A stretch of 13,037 bases of DNA from Chitinophagaceae bacterium (GTDB lineage: Bacteria; Bacteroidota; Bacteroidia; Chitinophagales; Chitinophagaceae): assembly GCA_003456175.1 (NCBI GenBank), contig DMPB01000176.1, forward strand, positions 1 through 13,037, read 5' to 3'. The position numbers and the translations under genes were made by a program. The notes under the pieces were generated by a model that saw only the letters and a list, made by a program, of their open reading frames with translations, made no database searches and was not told the DNA's origin. Of the stretch, positions 6,704 through 13,037 are shown in pieces (the first letter of the stretch is position 1; every line of letters starts with the position of its first letter).

Positions 6704-8059
6704 ATGGGAGTTAAATTATTACTAGAAAAAGCTCATGTAGAAGGCATTCGCTACTACGATGTGTACCGCCGCGAAGGTGGTTACCGTAGTGTTGAGAAAG
6801 CATTGAAACAAATGAGCCCCGAAGCTATTGTTGAAGAGGTAAAGAAAAGTGGCTTACGTGGCCGTGGCGGTGCGGGTTTTCCTACTGGTTTGAAATGGAG
6901 TTTTATAGCCAAACCCGAAGGCGTACCTCGCCATTTGGTGTGTAATGCCGATGAAAGTGAGCCAGGCACTTTTAAAGACCGCTACTTAATGGAGTTTCTT
7001 CCGCATTTACTTATTGAAGGGTTAATTGTTAGCTCTTTTGCGTTGGGTAGTAATGCAACTTACATCTACATACGTGGCGAATATGCTTGGATACCAGACA
7101 TTTTAGAACAAGCCATTGAAGAAGCAAAAGCGAATGGCTGGTTGGGTAAAAATATCTTAGGTACCGGGTTTGATTGTGAAATTTATGTTCAACGTGGTGC
7201 TGGTGCTTATATCTGTGGCGAAGAAACTGCCCTAATTGAAAGTTTAGAAGGTAAGCGTGGTAACCCGCGTATTAAACCGCCCTTCCCGGCGATTGAAGGT
7301 TTGTGGCGCCGACCAACGGTGGTGAATAATGTTGAAACACTTGCAGCAGTAGTACCCATTATTAATTTGGGTGGCGAAGAATACGCTAAAATTGGTGTTG
7401 GTAAGAGTACCGGAACTAAACTAATTTCTGCTTGTGGGAATATTAACAAGCCGGGTGTATATGAAATTGATATGACCATTTCTGTAGAAGAGTTCATCTA
7501 CAGTGATGAATACTGTGGTGGTATACCTAACGGTAAAAGATTGAAAGCCTGTATACCTGGTGGCTCTTCTGTGCCTATTCTTCCGGCGAATTTGTTATTG
7601 AAAACAGCTAAGGGCGAAACCCGTTATATGAACTACGAGAGCTTAGCCGATGGTGGTTTTGCTTCGGGTAGTATGATGGGTAGCGGAGGCTTTATAGTAC
7701 TAGATGAAGATCAGTGTATTGTTAAGAATACATACACTTTAGCTCGTTTTTACCGTCATGAAAGCTGTGGACAGTGCAGCCCTTGCCGTGAAGGAACGGG
7801 CTGGATGGAAAAGCTATTAAAGAAAATTGATAGTGGTAAGGGTACTAGCGCCGATATTGATTTGCTTTGGGATATTCAAAGAAAAATTGAAGGCAATACT
7901 ATCTGTCCTTTAGGTGATGCAGCAGCTTGGCCTGTTGCAGCAGCCATCCGCCATTTTAGAGATGAGTTTGAATGGCATGTTTCTAACCCTCAGTTATGTT
8001 TAACGCAGAACTATGGTTTGGCGCATTATGCCGACCCAATTCATGTACCTGCGGTGTAA
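6704..8059 (+). CDS. nuoF: NADH-quinone oxidoreductase subunit F (NuoF), NADH-binding
   Basis: This 451-residue, 51-kDa-type subunit oxidises NADH through FMN and passes electrons to cluster N3. The FMN/NADH site is marked by GRGGAGFPTGLKW (residues 53-65), NADESEPGTFKDR (81-93) and GAGAYICGEETALIESLEG (165-183). The N3 ligands are Cys355, Cys358 and Cys361 in ESCGQCSPCREGTGW, and Cys401 in GNTICPLGD. Length and ends match the family. It works with NuoE and NuoG as the dehydrogenase module at the tip of the cytoplasmic arm. In this operon nuoG does not follow directly: a four-helix-bundle gene cassette begins one base after the nuoF stop. Confidence 0.97.
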   Translation: MGVKLLLEKAHVEGIRYYDVYRREGGYRSVEKALKQMSPEAIVEEVKKSGLRGRGGAGFPTGLKWSFIAKPEGVPRHLVCNADESEPGTFKDRYLMEFLPHLLIEGLIVSSFALGSNATYIYIRGEYAWIPDILEQAIEEAKANGWLGKNILGTGFDCEIYVQRGAGAYICGEETALIESLEGKRGNPRIKPPFPAIEGLWRRPTVVNNVETLAAVVPIINLGGEEYAKIGVGKSTGTKLISACGNINKPGVYEIDMTISVEEFIYSDEYCGGIPNGKRLKACIPGGSSVPILPANLLLKTAKGETRYMNYESLADGGFASGSMMGSGGFIVLDEDQCIVKNTYTLARFYRHESCGQCSPCREGTGWMEKLLKKIDSGKGTSADIDLLWDIQRKIEGNTICPLGDAAAWPVAAAIRHFRDEFEWHVSNPQLCLTQNYGLAHYADPIHVPAV

Positions 8060-8087
8060 GTGAGAACCAAAAGTAAAAAAGCAAAAA

Positions 8088-8441
8088 GTGGAAAAAGAAA
8101 TTAGGCGGCGCTGCTACTTGTTTTCTTTAGAAACTATAAAGTTCTTAAAAAGTAGGCAGTGGGATCAATTAAGCATGATTTTAGTTCGTCAGCTTCTGCG
8201 TTCTGCTACATCAATTGGTGCCAACGTAGTAGAGGCGAAAAACAGTAGCTCTAGATTGGAGTTTAAACGCTTCTATGAAATCGCTTTGAAATCGGCAAAT
8301 GAAACACTGTATTGGTTAAACCTACTTAAAGACGGGTATGAACTGAACGATGAGAACTTAAGCTTTTTGCTAAAAGAGGCTGATGAGTTGACACGAATTT
8401 TGGCGGTATCGGTTTTAAAACTAAAGCAAGCGAAAGGATAA
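8088..8441 (+). CDS. Four-helix-bundle protein (23S rRNA IVP / S23 family)
   Basis: The 117-residue product is predicted to be almost wholly helical. It has the family signature in its centre: RSATSIGANVVEAKNSSS at residues 38-55, then EFKRFYEIALKSANETLYWLNLL at 58-80. The family was first described from intervening sequences inside 23S rRNA genes. It forms oligomeric four-helix barrels like the Avd accessory protein of diversity-generating retroelements; its molecular role is unresolved, with RNA or DNA binding suspected. The start is GTG at 8088: reading upstream in frame, TGA at 8061-8063 is met before any ATG. It sits on the nuo strand, 28 bp after nuoF and 35 bp before nuoG, where complex I operons carry no such gene. 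The left inner inverted repeat overlaps its start codon. Confidence 0.9.
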   Translation: MEKEIRRRCYLFSLETIKFLKSRQWDQLSMILVRQLLRSATSIGANVVEAKNSSSRLEFKRFYEIALKSANETLYWLNLLKDGYELNDENLSFLLKEADELTRILAVSVLKLKQAKG

Positions 8442-8449
8442 TACTTTTG
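8442..8449 (+). promoter_or_regulatory. Candidate -7 box before nuoG, inside the cassette's right end
   Basis: TACTTTTG fits TAnnTTTG exactly and begins right after the stop codon of the four-helix-bundle gene. A convincing TTTG -33 box is not visible at the right distance. If active, the cassette end would supply nuoG with its own promoter. The match may simply come from the repeat sequence. Confidence 0.25.
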
Positions 8450-8476
8450 CTTCTAACTTATAACTTTTGACTCAGT

Positions 8477-9577
8477 ATGTCAGAACAACTATTTAAGGTA
8501 ACCATCGATAACATTACAGTAGAAGTACCTGCTGGTACTACTATTTTGAATGCGGCTCGTAAAATTGGTGGCGAGGTTGCACCGCCTGCCATGTGCTATT
8601 ACAGCAAGCTACAAGGTAGTGGTGGTAAGTGTAGAACTTGTTTGGTAGAGGTGGCAAAAGGCTCTGAAAAAGATCCTCGCCCTATGCCAAAGTTGGTAGC
8701 TAGTTGCCGTACTACGGTAATGGATGGTATGGAAGTTAAAAATATTACTAGCGATAGAGTGCTCGATGCTAGGGCTGGTGTAGTTGAATTTTTATTACTG
8801 AACCACCCGTTAGATTGCCCCATTTGCGACCAAGCTGGGGAGTGTCACTTACAAGATTTAAGCTACGAGCATGGTAAGGTTGGAACACGTTATGAATTTC
8901 AGCGCAGAACGTTTAAAAAGCACGATTTAGGAAAGTACATACAACTGCATATGACGCGTTGTATCCTTTGCTATCGTTGTGTGTTCACCGCAGATCAGCT
9001 TACGCAAAAGCGTGAACATGGTGTTTTAGACCGTGGCGACCATGCTGAAATTGCTACACATATTGAAAAGAGTTTAGAAAACGATTTTATTGGTAACGTT
9101 ATTGATGTATGCCCTGTTGGTGCCTTAACAGACAAAACGTTCCGCTTTAAAAACCGTGTATGGTTCACTAAGCCGGTAGATGCACACCGTAATTGCGATA
9201 AGTGTTGCGGTGAAGTACAGCTATGGATGCGTGGCGATGAAGTGTTTAGAGTTACAGCTCGCAAAGACGAATGGGGCGAAATTAAAGATGCCAGCAATGG
9301 CAAAACTGGTTGGATTTGTAACGACTGTCGCTTTGAGAAAAAGAAGGCTTCTGATTGGGTAATTGATGGTCCGAGTAAAGTGAGCCGTCATTCTGTTATT
9401 TCTCAAGGTCATTACGAAAAACTAGTAAAACCTAAGGAAACAGTGGTTGATGTAATGAATGGCTCGCAGCCTCATTTGTTCTTAGATATACACGATGTAA
9501 GCGAAGTAAATAAACCAACGGTTACGCTTAGTGCGCTAGACAGACCAGCACATTCAACTGATTTTGGCAACCAATAA
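8477..9577 (+). CDS. nuoG: NADH-quinone oxidoreductase subunit G (NuoG), short form
   Basis: The 366-residue product has the electron-wire part of NuoG only. Residues 5-80 are a ferredoxin-like domain with the N1b ligands Cys40, Cys52, Cys55 and Cys77. Next is the His-Cys3 N5 site (His110, Cys114, Cys117, Cys123), then N4 (Cys162, Cys165, Cys168, Cys212). A further cysteine-rich segment follows, Cys240, Cys243, Cys244 and Cys281, Cys284, where the molybdopterin-type domain and cluster N7 would begin in long NuoG. The protein ends about 80 residues later, against roughly 900 in Escherichia coli. The next gene starts 21 bp downstream, so there is no hidden remainder or frameshift. Short NuoG forms are, to my knowledge, common in Bacteroidota. 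Electrons pass through it from NuoF to NuoI. Confidence 0.93.
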   Translation: MSEQLFKVTIDNITVEVPAGTTILNAARKIGGEVAPPAMCYYSKLQGSGGKCRTCLVEVAKGSEKDPRPMPKLVASCRTTVMDGMEVKNITSDRVLDARAGVVEFLLLNHPLDCPICDQAGECHLQDLSYEHGKVGTRYEFQRRTFKKHDLGKYIQLHMTRCILCYRCVFTADQLTQKREHGVLDRGDHAEIATHIEKSLENDFIGNVIDVCPVGALTDKTFRFKNRVWFTKPVDAHRNCDKCCGEVQLWMRGDEVFRVTARKDEWGEIKDASNGKTGWICNDCRFEKKKASDWVIDGPSKVSRHSVISQGHYEKLVKPKETVVDVMNGSQPHLFLDIHDVSEVNKPTVTLSALDRPAHSTDFGNQ

Positions 9578-9598
9578 TTATCATATACCGCCCACAAC

Positions 9599-10654
9599 AT
9601 GACTAGTTTATTAGCATTTGATTGGTTCTTAGTACTTGAAAAACTCATCTTAATTGCTGTAGTAATATTCGGCAGTTTAGGTGTAGCATTATATACCACC
9701 TTCGCAGAACGTAAAGTGGCAGGTTTATTACAAGACCGACCCGGACCTAACAGGGCTGGCCCTTTTGGTTTATTGCAACCTTTCGCCGATGGTTTAAAGT
9801 TGGTGTTTAAGGAAGAGATTATTCCAAATACCTCTAATAAAACACTATTCATACTTGGCCCTGGCTTGGCTATGACCGCAGCTTTAATGACTAGCGCTGT
9901 AGTACCTTGGGGTAAAGCCGTAGAAATTGGGGATAGAGTAGTAAGCTTACAAATTGCCGATGTAAATATTGGCATGCTGTACATTTTTGCCATTTTAAGC
10001 TTAGGTGTGTACGGAATAATGATAGGTGGTTGGGCGAGTAATAACAAGTTCTCTTTAATGGCCGCCTTGCGTGGCGCTAGTCAAGCTATTAGTTACGAAC
10101 TCGCTATGGGTATTAGCTTAATAGCATTGGTAATGGTAACCGGCTCATTAAGCTTACGCGAAATGGTAGAACATCAAATGGCAGAAGGTAATCTTTGGAA
10201 TGTTGCTTATCAGCCATTAGGTTTTCTAATTTTCTTGATTTGTGCTTTTGCAGAATGTAACCGTGCTCCTTTTGATCTTCCGGAGGCTGAAAACGAATTG
10301 AACTTTGGTTATCACCAAGAATATAGCTCTATGAAACTCGGCTTTTTCTTATTTGCTGAGTACGTGAATATGTTTATGAGCAGTGTAATTATGAGTACCA
10401 TGTACTTTGGTGGTTACGATGTGCCATTTTTAGATGAAAGTACGCTGAGCACTAATGTTGCAGCCTTAGTAGGTATTGTGGCTTTAATGACCAAAGTGGT
10501 TGCATTTATATTCTTTTTCATGTGGGTACGTTGGACAATCCCACGTTTTCGCTACGATCAACTGATGCAATTAGGATGGAAAAAGCTTGTGCCATTGGCT
10601 TTGGCTAATATGATTATCACAGGTGCTGTTATCCTTTGGTTGCAAGGCAAATAA
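9599..10654 (+). CDS. nuoH: NADH-quinone oxidoreductase subunit H (NuoH)
   Basis: This 351-residue membrane subunit forms much of the quinone tunnel and links the peripheral arm to the pump. Eight or so hydrophobic segments are visible, the first at about residues 8-32. The family signatures are AERKVAGLLQDRPGPNRAGP (residues 36-55) with the following GLLQPFADGLKLVFKEE, and the acidic cytoplasmic loop AECNRAPFDLPEAENELNFG with HQEYSSMKLG after it. That loop's Glu cluster is thought to couple quinone reduction to proton transfer. Length is normal. It starts 21 bp after nuoG, which supports cotranscription, and is followed by a 116-bp gap holding two family hairpins before nuoI. Confidence 0.97.
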   Translation: MTSLLAFDWFLVLEKLILIAVVIFGSLGVALYTTFAERKVAGLLQDRPGPNRAGPFGLLQPFADGLKLVFKEEIIPNTSNKTLFILGPGLAMTAALMTSAVVPWGKAVEIGDRVVSLQIADVNIGMLYIFAILSLGVYGIMIGGWASNNKFSLMAALRGASQAISYELAMGISLIALVMVTGSLSLREMVEHQMAEGNLWNVAYQPLGFLIFLICAFAECNRAPFDLPEAENELNFGYHQEYSSMKLGFFLFAEYVNMFMSSVIMSTMYFGGYDVPFLDESTLSTNVAALVGIVALMTKVVAFIFFFMWVRWTIPRFRYDQLMQLGWKKLVPLALANMIITGAVILWLQGK

Positions 10655-10656
10655 TA

Positions 10657-10672
10657 TTTACCGTAAGGTAAA
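10657..10672 (+). repeat. CCGTAAGG-family hairpin after nuoH
   Basis: TTTACC-GTAA-GGTAAA is a 6-bp perfect stem capped by a GNRA-type loop, starting 2 bp after the nuoH stop. It is one of two copies in the nuoH-nuoI gap, both in the same orientation. Confidence 0.6.
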
Positions 10673-10674
10673 AA

Positions 10675-10682
10675 TACTTTTG
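10675..10682 (+). promoter_or_regulatory. Weak -7-like box in nuoH-nuoI gap
   Basis: TACTTTTG fits TAnnTTTG, about 90 bp before nuoI. No TTTG -33 element lies at a suitable distance, so this may be chance in AT-rich sequence. Confidence 0.2.
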
Positions 10683-10739
10683 TTGAGTATTAACGGCAGC
10701 GAACTTAAACTTGGTTTCAACATAGATTAAAAATACATT

Positions 10740-10751
10740 TGCCGCAAGGCA
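10740..10751 (+). repeat. Variant hairpin (CCGCAAGG) before nuoI
   Basis: TGCC-GCAA-GGCA has the same flank (CATTTGCC) as other copies, but the loop is GCAA instead of GTAA. Both loops fit GNRA. It lies 19 bp before the nuoI ATG. Confidence 0.45.
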
Positions 10752-10770
10752 TTAATTCTGGTAATAAGCT

Positions 10771-11307
10771 ATGCAAGCATTAACGCAAAGAGCAAAACAA
10801 GTGAACCGAAAGCCCATGACTTTCATGGAGAGCTTGTACTTGCCATCGATTTTTAAGGGCATGGGTATTACTTTTAGCCACATTTTTAAGAAGAACCCAA
10901 CCATACATTACCCTGAACAGCAACGCCCTTTTAGTCCGGTTTTCAGAGGGTTACATGTACTTAACCGCGATGAGGAAGGTCGTGAACGCTGTACTGCCTG
11001 TGGGTTGTGTGCTGTGGCATGCCCAGCCGAAGCAATAACCATGGAAGCGGCAGAACGCTTGCCCGGTGAAGAACATTTATACCGAGAAGAAAAATATGCA
11101 GCCAAGTATGAGATTAATATGTTGCGTTGCATTTTCTGCGGTTTGTGCGAAGAGGCTTGCCCCAAAGATGCTATTTATTTGAGCGAAACTTTTGCGCCAG
11201 CCAGCTTCGCCCGTAAGACCTTTATTTATGGTAAGCCCGATTTATTAATTCCTGATAAGAATAAAGATCCGGAAGGATACGCGAAGGCAAAAGGATTAGC
11301 AAACTAA
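10771..11307 (+). CDS. nuoI: NADH-quinone oxidoreductase subunit I (NuoI)
   Basis: This 178-residue ferredoxin-type subunit holds clusters N6a and N6b, which relay electrons from NuoG to N2 in NuoB. Two classic 4Fe-4S motifs are present: Cys74, Cys77, Cys80 and Cys84 in CTACGLCAVACP, and Cys120, Cys123, Cys126 and Cys130 in CIFCGLCEEACP. As is usual, the last Cys of each motif completes the other cluster. The N-terminal amphipathic part (SLYLPSIFKGMGITFSHIF) anchors it against the membrane arm, and PVFRGLHVL precedes the first motif as in homologues. The C-terminal tail is charged. The ATG at 10771 gives the expected N-terminus. It lies 116 bp after nuoH, the second longest gap between plain nuo genes here. 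Confidence 0.97.
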   Translation: MQALTQRAKQVNRKPMTFMESLYLPSIFKGMGITFSHIFKKNPTIHYPEQQRPFSPVFRGLHVLNRDEEGRERCTACGLCAVACPAEAITMEAAERLPGEEHLYREEKYAAKYEINMLRCIFCGLCEEACPKDAIYLSETFAPASFARKTFIYGKPDLLIPDKNKDPEGYAKAKGLAN

Positions 11308-11354
11308 ACTGTAAACCGCTAACTCGATTTAGCACATTTGCACACACTACAACA

Positions 11355-11858
11355 ATGTCGCCTACACAAATTGTATTTTGGCTATTAAGCGTGGTTGCAC
11401 TCGTTAGTGCACTCATGGTATTAATTTCACGCAATCCAGTGAATAGTGTACTATGGTTAATCTTAACCTTCTTCGCTATTTCTGGCCACTATCTTTTATT
11501 AAATGCACAATTTTTATTTGTGGTGAACCTGATTGTATATGCAGGTGCCATTATGGTGTTGTTCTTATTCGTGATCATGTTAATGAACTTGAATAAAGAA
11601 ACAGAACCGCAAAAAAATAAATGGCTCAAGCTTACAGGTGCCATTACCGGAGGCTCGTTGCTTTGGTTATTGGTAAGTATTGTACGCAGCGCCGGCGATA
11701 TGCAAGGCAAGGCAGCCATGGTGAAAGAAGGTAACATAGGCTTAATTGATAATTTGGGTAAAATACTATTTAACGAGTACGTGATACCTTTTGAAATCAG
11801 TAGCGTTTTGTTTTTAAGCGCCATGGTAGGTGCTGTAGTAATAGGTAAGAAAGATTAA
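11355..11858 (+). CDS. nuoJ: NADH-quinone oxidoreductase subunit J (NuoJ)
   Basis: This 167-residue membrane subunit has about five hydrophobic segments. The conserved third-helix motif NLIVYAGAIMVLFLFVIMLM is clear. This helix contains the pi-bulge that rotates during coupling in structural studies of complex I. The N-terminal RNPVNSVLWLILTF block is also typical. It stands between NuoA/H and NuoK in the membrane arm. It begins 47 bp after nuoI; the gap has no family hairpin and shows nothing beyond an ATTTGC-containing leader. The C-terminal helix ends in VGAVVIGKKD, a normal end for the family. Confidence 0.96.
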   Translation: MSPTQIVFWLLSVVALVSALMVLISRNPVNSVLWLILTFFAISGHYLLLNAQFLFVVNLIVYAGAIMVLFLFVIMLMNLNKETEPQKNKWLKLTGAITGGSLLWLLVSIVRSAGDMQGKAAMVKEGNIGLIDNLGKILFNEYVIPFEISSVLFLSAMVGAVVIGKKD

Positions 11859-11865
11859 AAAATGC

Positions 11866-11885
11866 CATTTACCTTACGGTAAATG
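11866..11885 (+). repeat. Best-formed CCTTACGG-family hairpin, nuoJ-nuoK gap
   Basis: CATTTACC-TTAC-GGTAAATG is an 8-bp perfect stem with a 4-base loop, 7 bp after the nuoJ stop. It is the longest single-copy stem of the family in the window and gives its consensus. Its complement would carry the GTAA loop. Confidence 0.65.
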
Positions 11886-11915
11886 ATTATAAACACATAA
11901 CAAGTAACTGCGAAT

Positions 11916-12251
11916 ATGCCCATTCAGTACTATTTAGGATTGTCGATGATGCTTTTTTGTATAGGCATTGTTGGCGTGCTTACCCGCAGAAATGCCATTA
12001 TCATTTTCATGTGCGTTGAGTTGATGCTTAACTCTGTGAATTTGCTATTGGTAGCTTTATCAAAAATGCATCATGCTTCGGCAGTAGCAACCGATGCACT
12101 TACAACTAAAGGCGCCGAAGGCCAGCTATTTGTATTTTTTATTATGGTAGTAGCGGCGGCAGAGGTAAGTGTAGGGTTAGCCATTATTGTAATGATGTAT
12201 CGTAATGTGCATAGCGTAGATGTTAACTTTTTAAACAGGCTCAAAAACTAA
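11916..12251 (+). CDS. nuoK: NADH-quinone oxidoreductase subunit K (NuoK)
   Basis: This 111-residue membrane subunit has three helices, at about residues 5-22, 28-49 and 70-95. Glu35 in FMCVELMLNSVNLLLVAL matches the essential Glu36 of Escherichia coli, and Glu83 in AAEVSVGLAIIVMMYR matches its Glu72. Both lie on the water-filled proton path. The loop between helices 2 and 3 (SKMHHASAVATDALTTKGAEGQ) is about ten residues longer than in the 100-residue Escherichia coli protein. It starts 57 bp after nuoJ and is followed by a different hairpin before nuoL. Confidence 0.97.
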   Translation: MPIQYYLGLSMMLFCIGIVGVLTRRNAIIIFMCVELMLNSVNLLLVALSKMHHASAVATDALTTKGAEGQLFVFFIMVVAAAEVSVGLAIIVMMYRNVHSVDVNFLNRLKN

Positions 12252-12260
12252 AATATATAT

Positions 12261-12280
12261 CGTAAGCATCATTGCTTATG
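12261..12280 (+). other. Hairpin in the nuoK-nuoL gap
   Basis: CGTAAGCA-TCAT-TGCTTATG forms an 8-bp stem with one G-T pair and a 4-base loop. It lies 9 bp after the nuoK stop and 19 bp before the nuoL ATG. It shares CGTAAG with the other operon hairpins but not their core or loop. No T tract follows. Confidence 0.45.
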
Positions 12281-12299
12281 GTATTTAGTGAATCAAGTT

Positions 12300-13037
12300 A
12301 TGAACCAAGCATATTTAGTTCCACTGTTTCCATTATTAGGGTTTTTGCTCAACGGGCTTTTAAGAAAGCAGTTGTCTAAAACACTTATTGGTATTATTGG
12401 TAGCGGTAGCATTTTAGCAAGTTTTATTGTAAGTGTTCTTTTGTTTTTGCAAGTGAAGGCCAATGGTGCATTGCCTGTTGAAGCATTGTACACTTTTATC
12501 AAAACAGATGCTTTTACCATTGATTTTGCTTTTCAGGTAGATCAATTATCTACGCTCTTTTTATTGATTATCACAGGTATTGGCTTTTTAATACACGTGT
12601 ATTCAACCGCTTACATGCACGAAGAAAGTAACGATCATTTTGGTCGCTACTTTGCTTATTTGAATTTGTTTGTGTTTAGCATGTTGTTATTGGTAATGGG
12701 AGCCAACTTCATTATCATGTTTATCGGATGGGAAGGGGTTGGTTTATGTTCTTACTTGCTTATTGGCTATTGGTTTAAAAACCTCAACTACAGCTATGCC
12801 GCTAAAAAGGCATTTGTGATGAACCGAATTGGCGACCTTGGCTTTTTGCTCGCAGTATTTTGGATTTTATTAAAGTTAGGTACTGCTAACTACGCCGATG
12901 TGTTTGCTAACATTAATCAGTTGTCTTCTACTGATGTAACTATTATAGCTGTGTTACTTTTTGTAGGCGCTATGGGTAAAAGTGCTCAAATTCCTTTATA
13001 TACTTGGTTGCCCGATGCAATGGCCGGTCCAACACCT
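12300..13037 (+). CDS. nuoL: NADH-quinone oxidoreductase subunit L (NuoL), N-terminal 246 residues
   Basis: The frame opens at ATG 12300 and runs off the right edge without a stop. NuoL is the distal antiporter-like proton pump of complex I, normally a little over 600 residues, so about 40 percent is seen. Hydrophobic segments fill the fragment, including the first at residues 5-20 and those near 31-52 and 82-100. Glu145 in FIGWEGVGLCSYLLIGYW and Lys227 in AMGKSAQIPLYTWLPDAMAG correspond to the key Glu144/Lys229 pair of the Escherichia coli pump. The N-terminal MNQAYLVPLFPLLGFLLNG is typical. It begins 48 bp after nuoK; nuoM and nuoN are expected beyond the window. Confidence 0.95.
   Translation, partial: MNQAYLVPLFPLLGFLLNGLLRKQLSKTLIGIIGSGSILASFIVSVLLFLQVKANGALPVEALYTFIKTDAFTIDFAFQVDQLSTLFLLIITGIGFLIHVYSTAYMHEESNDHFGRYFAYLNLFVFSMLLLVMGANFIIMFIGWEGVGLCSYLLIGYWFKNLNYSYAAKKAFVMNRIGDLGFLLAVFWILLKLGTANYADVFANINQLSSTDVTIIAVLLFVGAMGKSAQIPLYTWLPDAMAGPTP

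Larger units (their letters stand above)
8061..8474. mobile_element. Putative inserted cassette with inverted ends around the four-helix-bundle gene
   Basis: The left end TGAGaacCAAAAGT (8061-8074) is mirrored by the right end, whose reverse complement is TGAGtCAAAAGT (8463-8474). Inside these, AAGCAAAAAGT (8079-8089) is mirrored by ACTTTTGCTT (8443-8452). These nested imperfect inverted repeats bracket exactly one gene and fill the nuoF-nuoG gap, from one base after the nuoF stop to two bases before the nuoG start. No clear target-site duplication or transposase is seen, so mobility is inferred from structure only. Confidence 0.4.

Noticed and set aside
9180..9577. Possible frameshift or deletion truncating nuoG
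   Set aside because: The reading frame ends cleanly and nuoH starts 21 bp later; no molybdopterin-domain coding remnant is found in any frame.
9472..10047. 191-codon minus-strand open frame opposite the nuoG end and nuoH
   Set aside because: It lies antisense to strongly conserved NuoH sequence and has no recognisable domain; it is a shadow frame.
1..13037. CRISPR arrays, tRNA or rRNA genes, retroelement reverse transcriptase near the Avd-like gene
   Set aside because: No regularly spaced direct repeats, no cloverleaf or rRNA sequence, and no reverse transcriptase frame were found; the repeats present are short dispersed hairpins.

Overview
The window is AT-rich DNA from a member of the Bacteroidota, most likely a Chitinophagaceae-like bacterium. 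The evidence is the near absence of Shine-Dalgarno sequences, promoter boxes of the TAnnTTTG type, split nuoC and nuoD, a very short NuoG without the molybdopterin domain, and a PstS-like lipoprotein plus TPR gene pair of the kind that follows ExbB/ExbD/TonB genes in this phylum. All convincing genes lie on the plus strand.

Positions 1-2855 hold the end of one transcription unit: the C-terminus of a small membrane protein, a PstS-like periplasmic-binding lipoprotein, and an exported TPR-repeat protein. It is closed by a clear rho-independent terminator at about 2878-2906. A Bacteroidota-type promoter lies directly behind it.

Positions 2955-13037 are the respiratory complex I operon in canonical order: nuoA, B, C, D, E, F, (inserted gene), G, H, I, J, K and the first 246 codons of nuoL. 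nuoE/F/G form the NADH-oxidising arm, nuoB/C/D/I the connecting arm that leads to quinone, and nuoA/H/J/K/L the proton-pumping membrane arm. Iron-sulphur ligands for N1a, N3, N1b, N5, N4, N6a, N6b and N2 can all be located.

Three things are not ordinary operon content. (1) A four-helix-bundle (23S rRNA intervening-sequence-protein family) gene sits between nuoF and nuoG. It is bracketed by nested imperfect inverted repeats that fill the whole gap, so it looks like a small inserted cassette. (2) A family of short hairpins with core CCGTAAGG/CCTTACGG recurs in the gaps between nuo genes. It includes a head-to-head pair between nuoE and nuoF that forms a 15-bp stem; in one orientation the RNA loop is a GNRA tetraloop (GUAA, once GCAA). 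(3) The 279-bp nuoA-nuoB gap carries a terminator-like hairpin, a perfect 14-bp palindrome, a promoter-like box and one of the hairpins, suggesting separate control of nuoA and nuoB onward.
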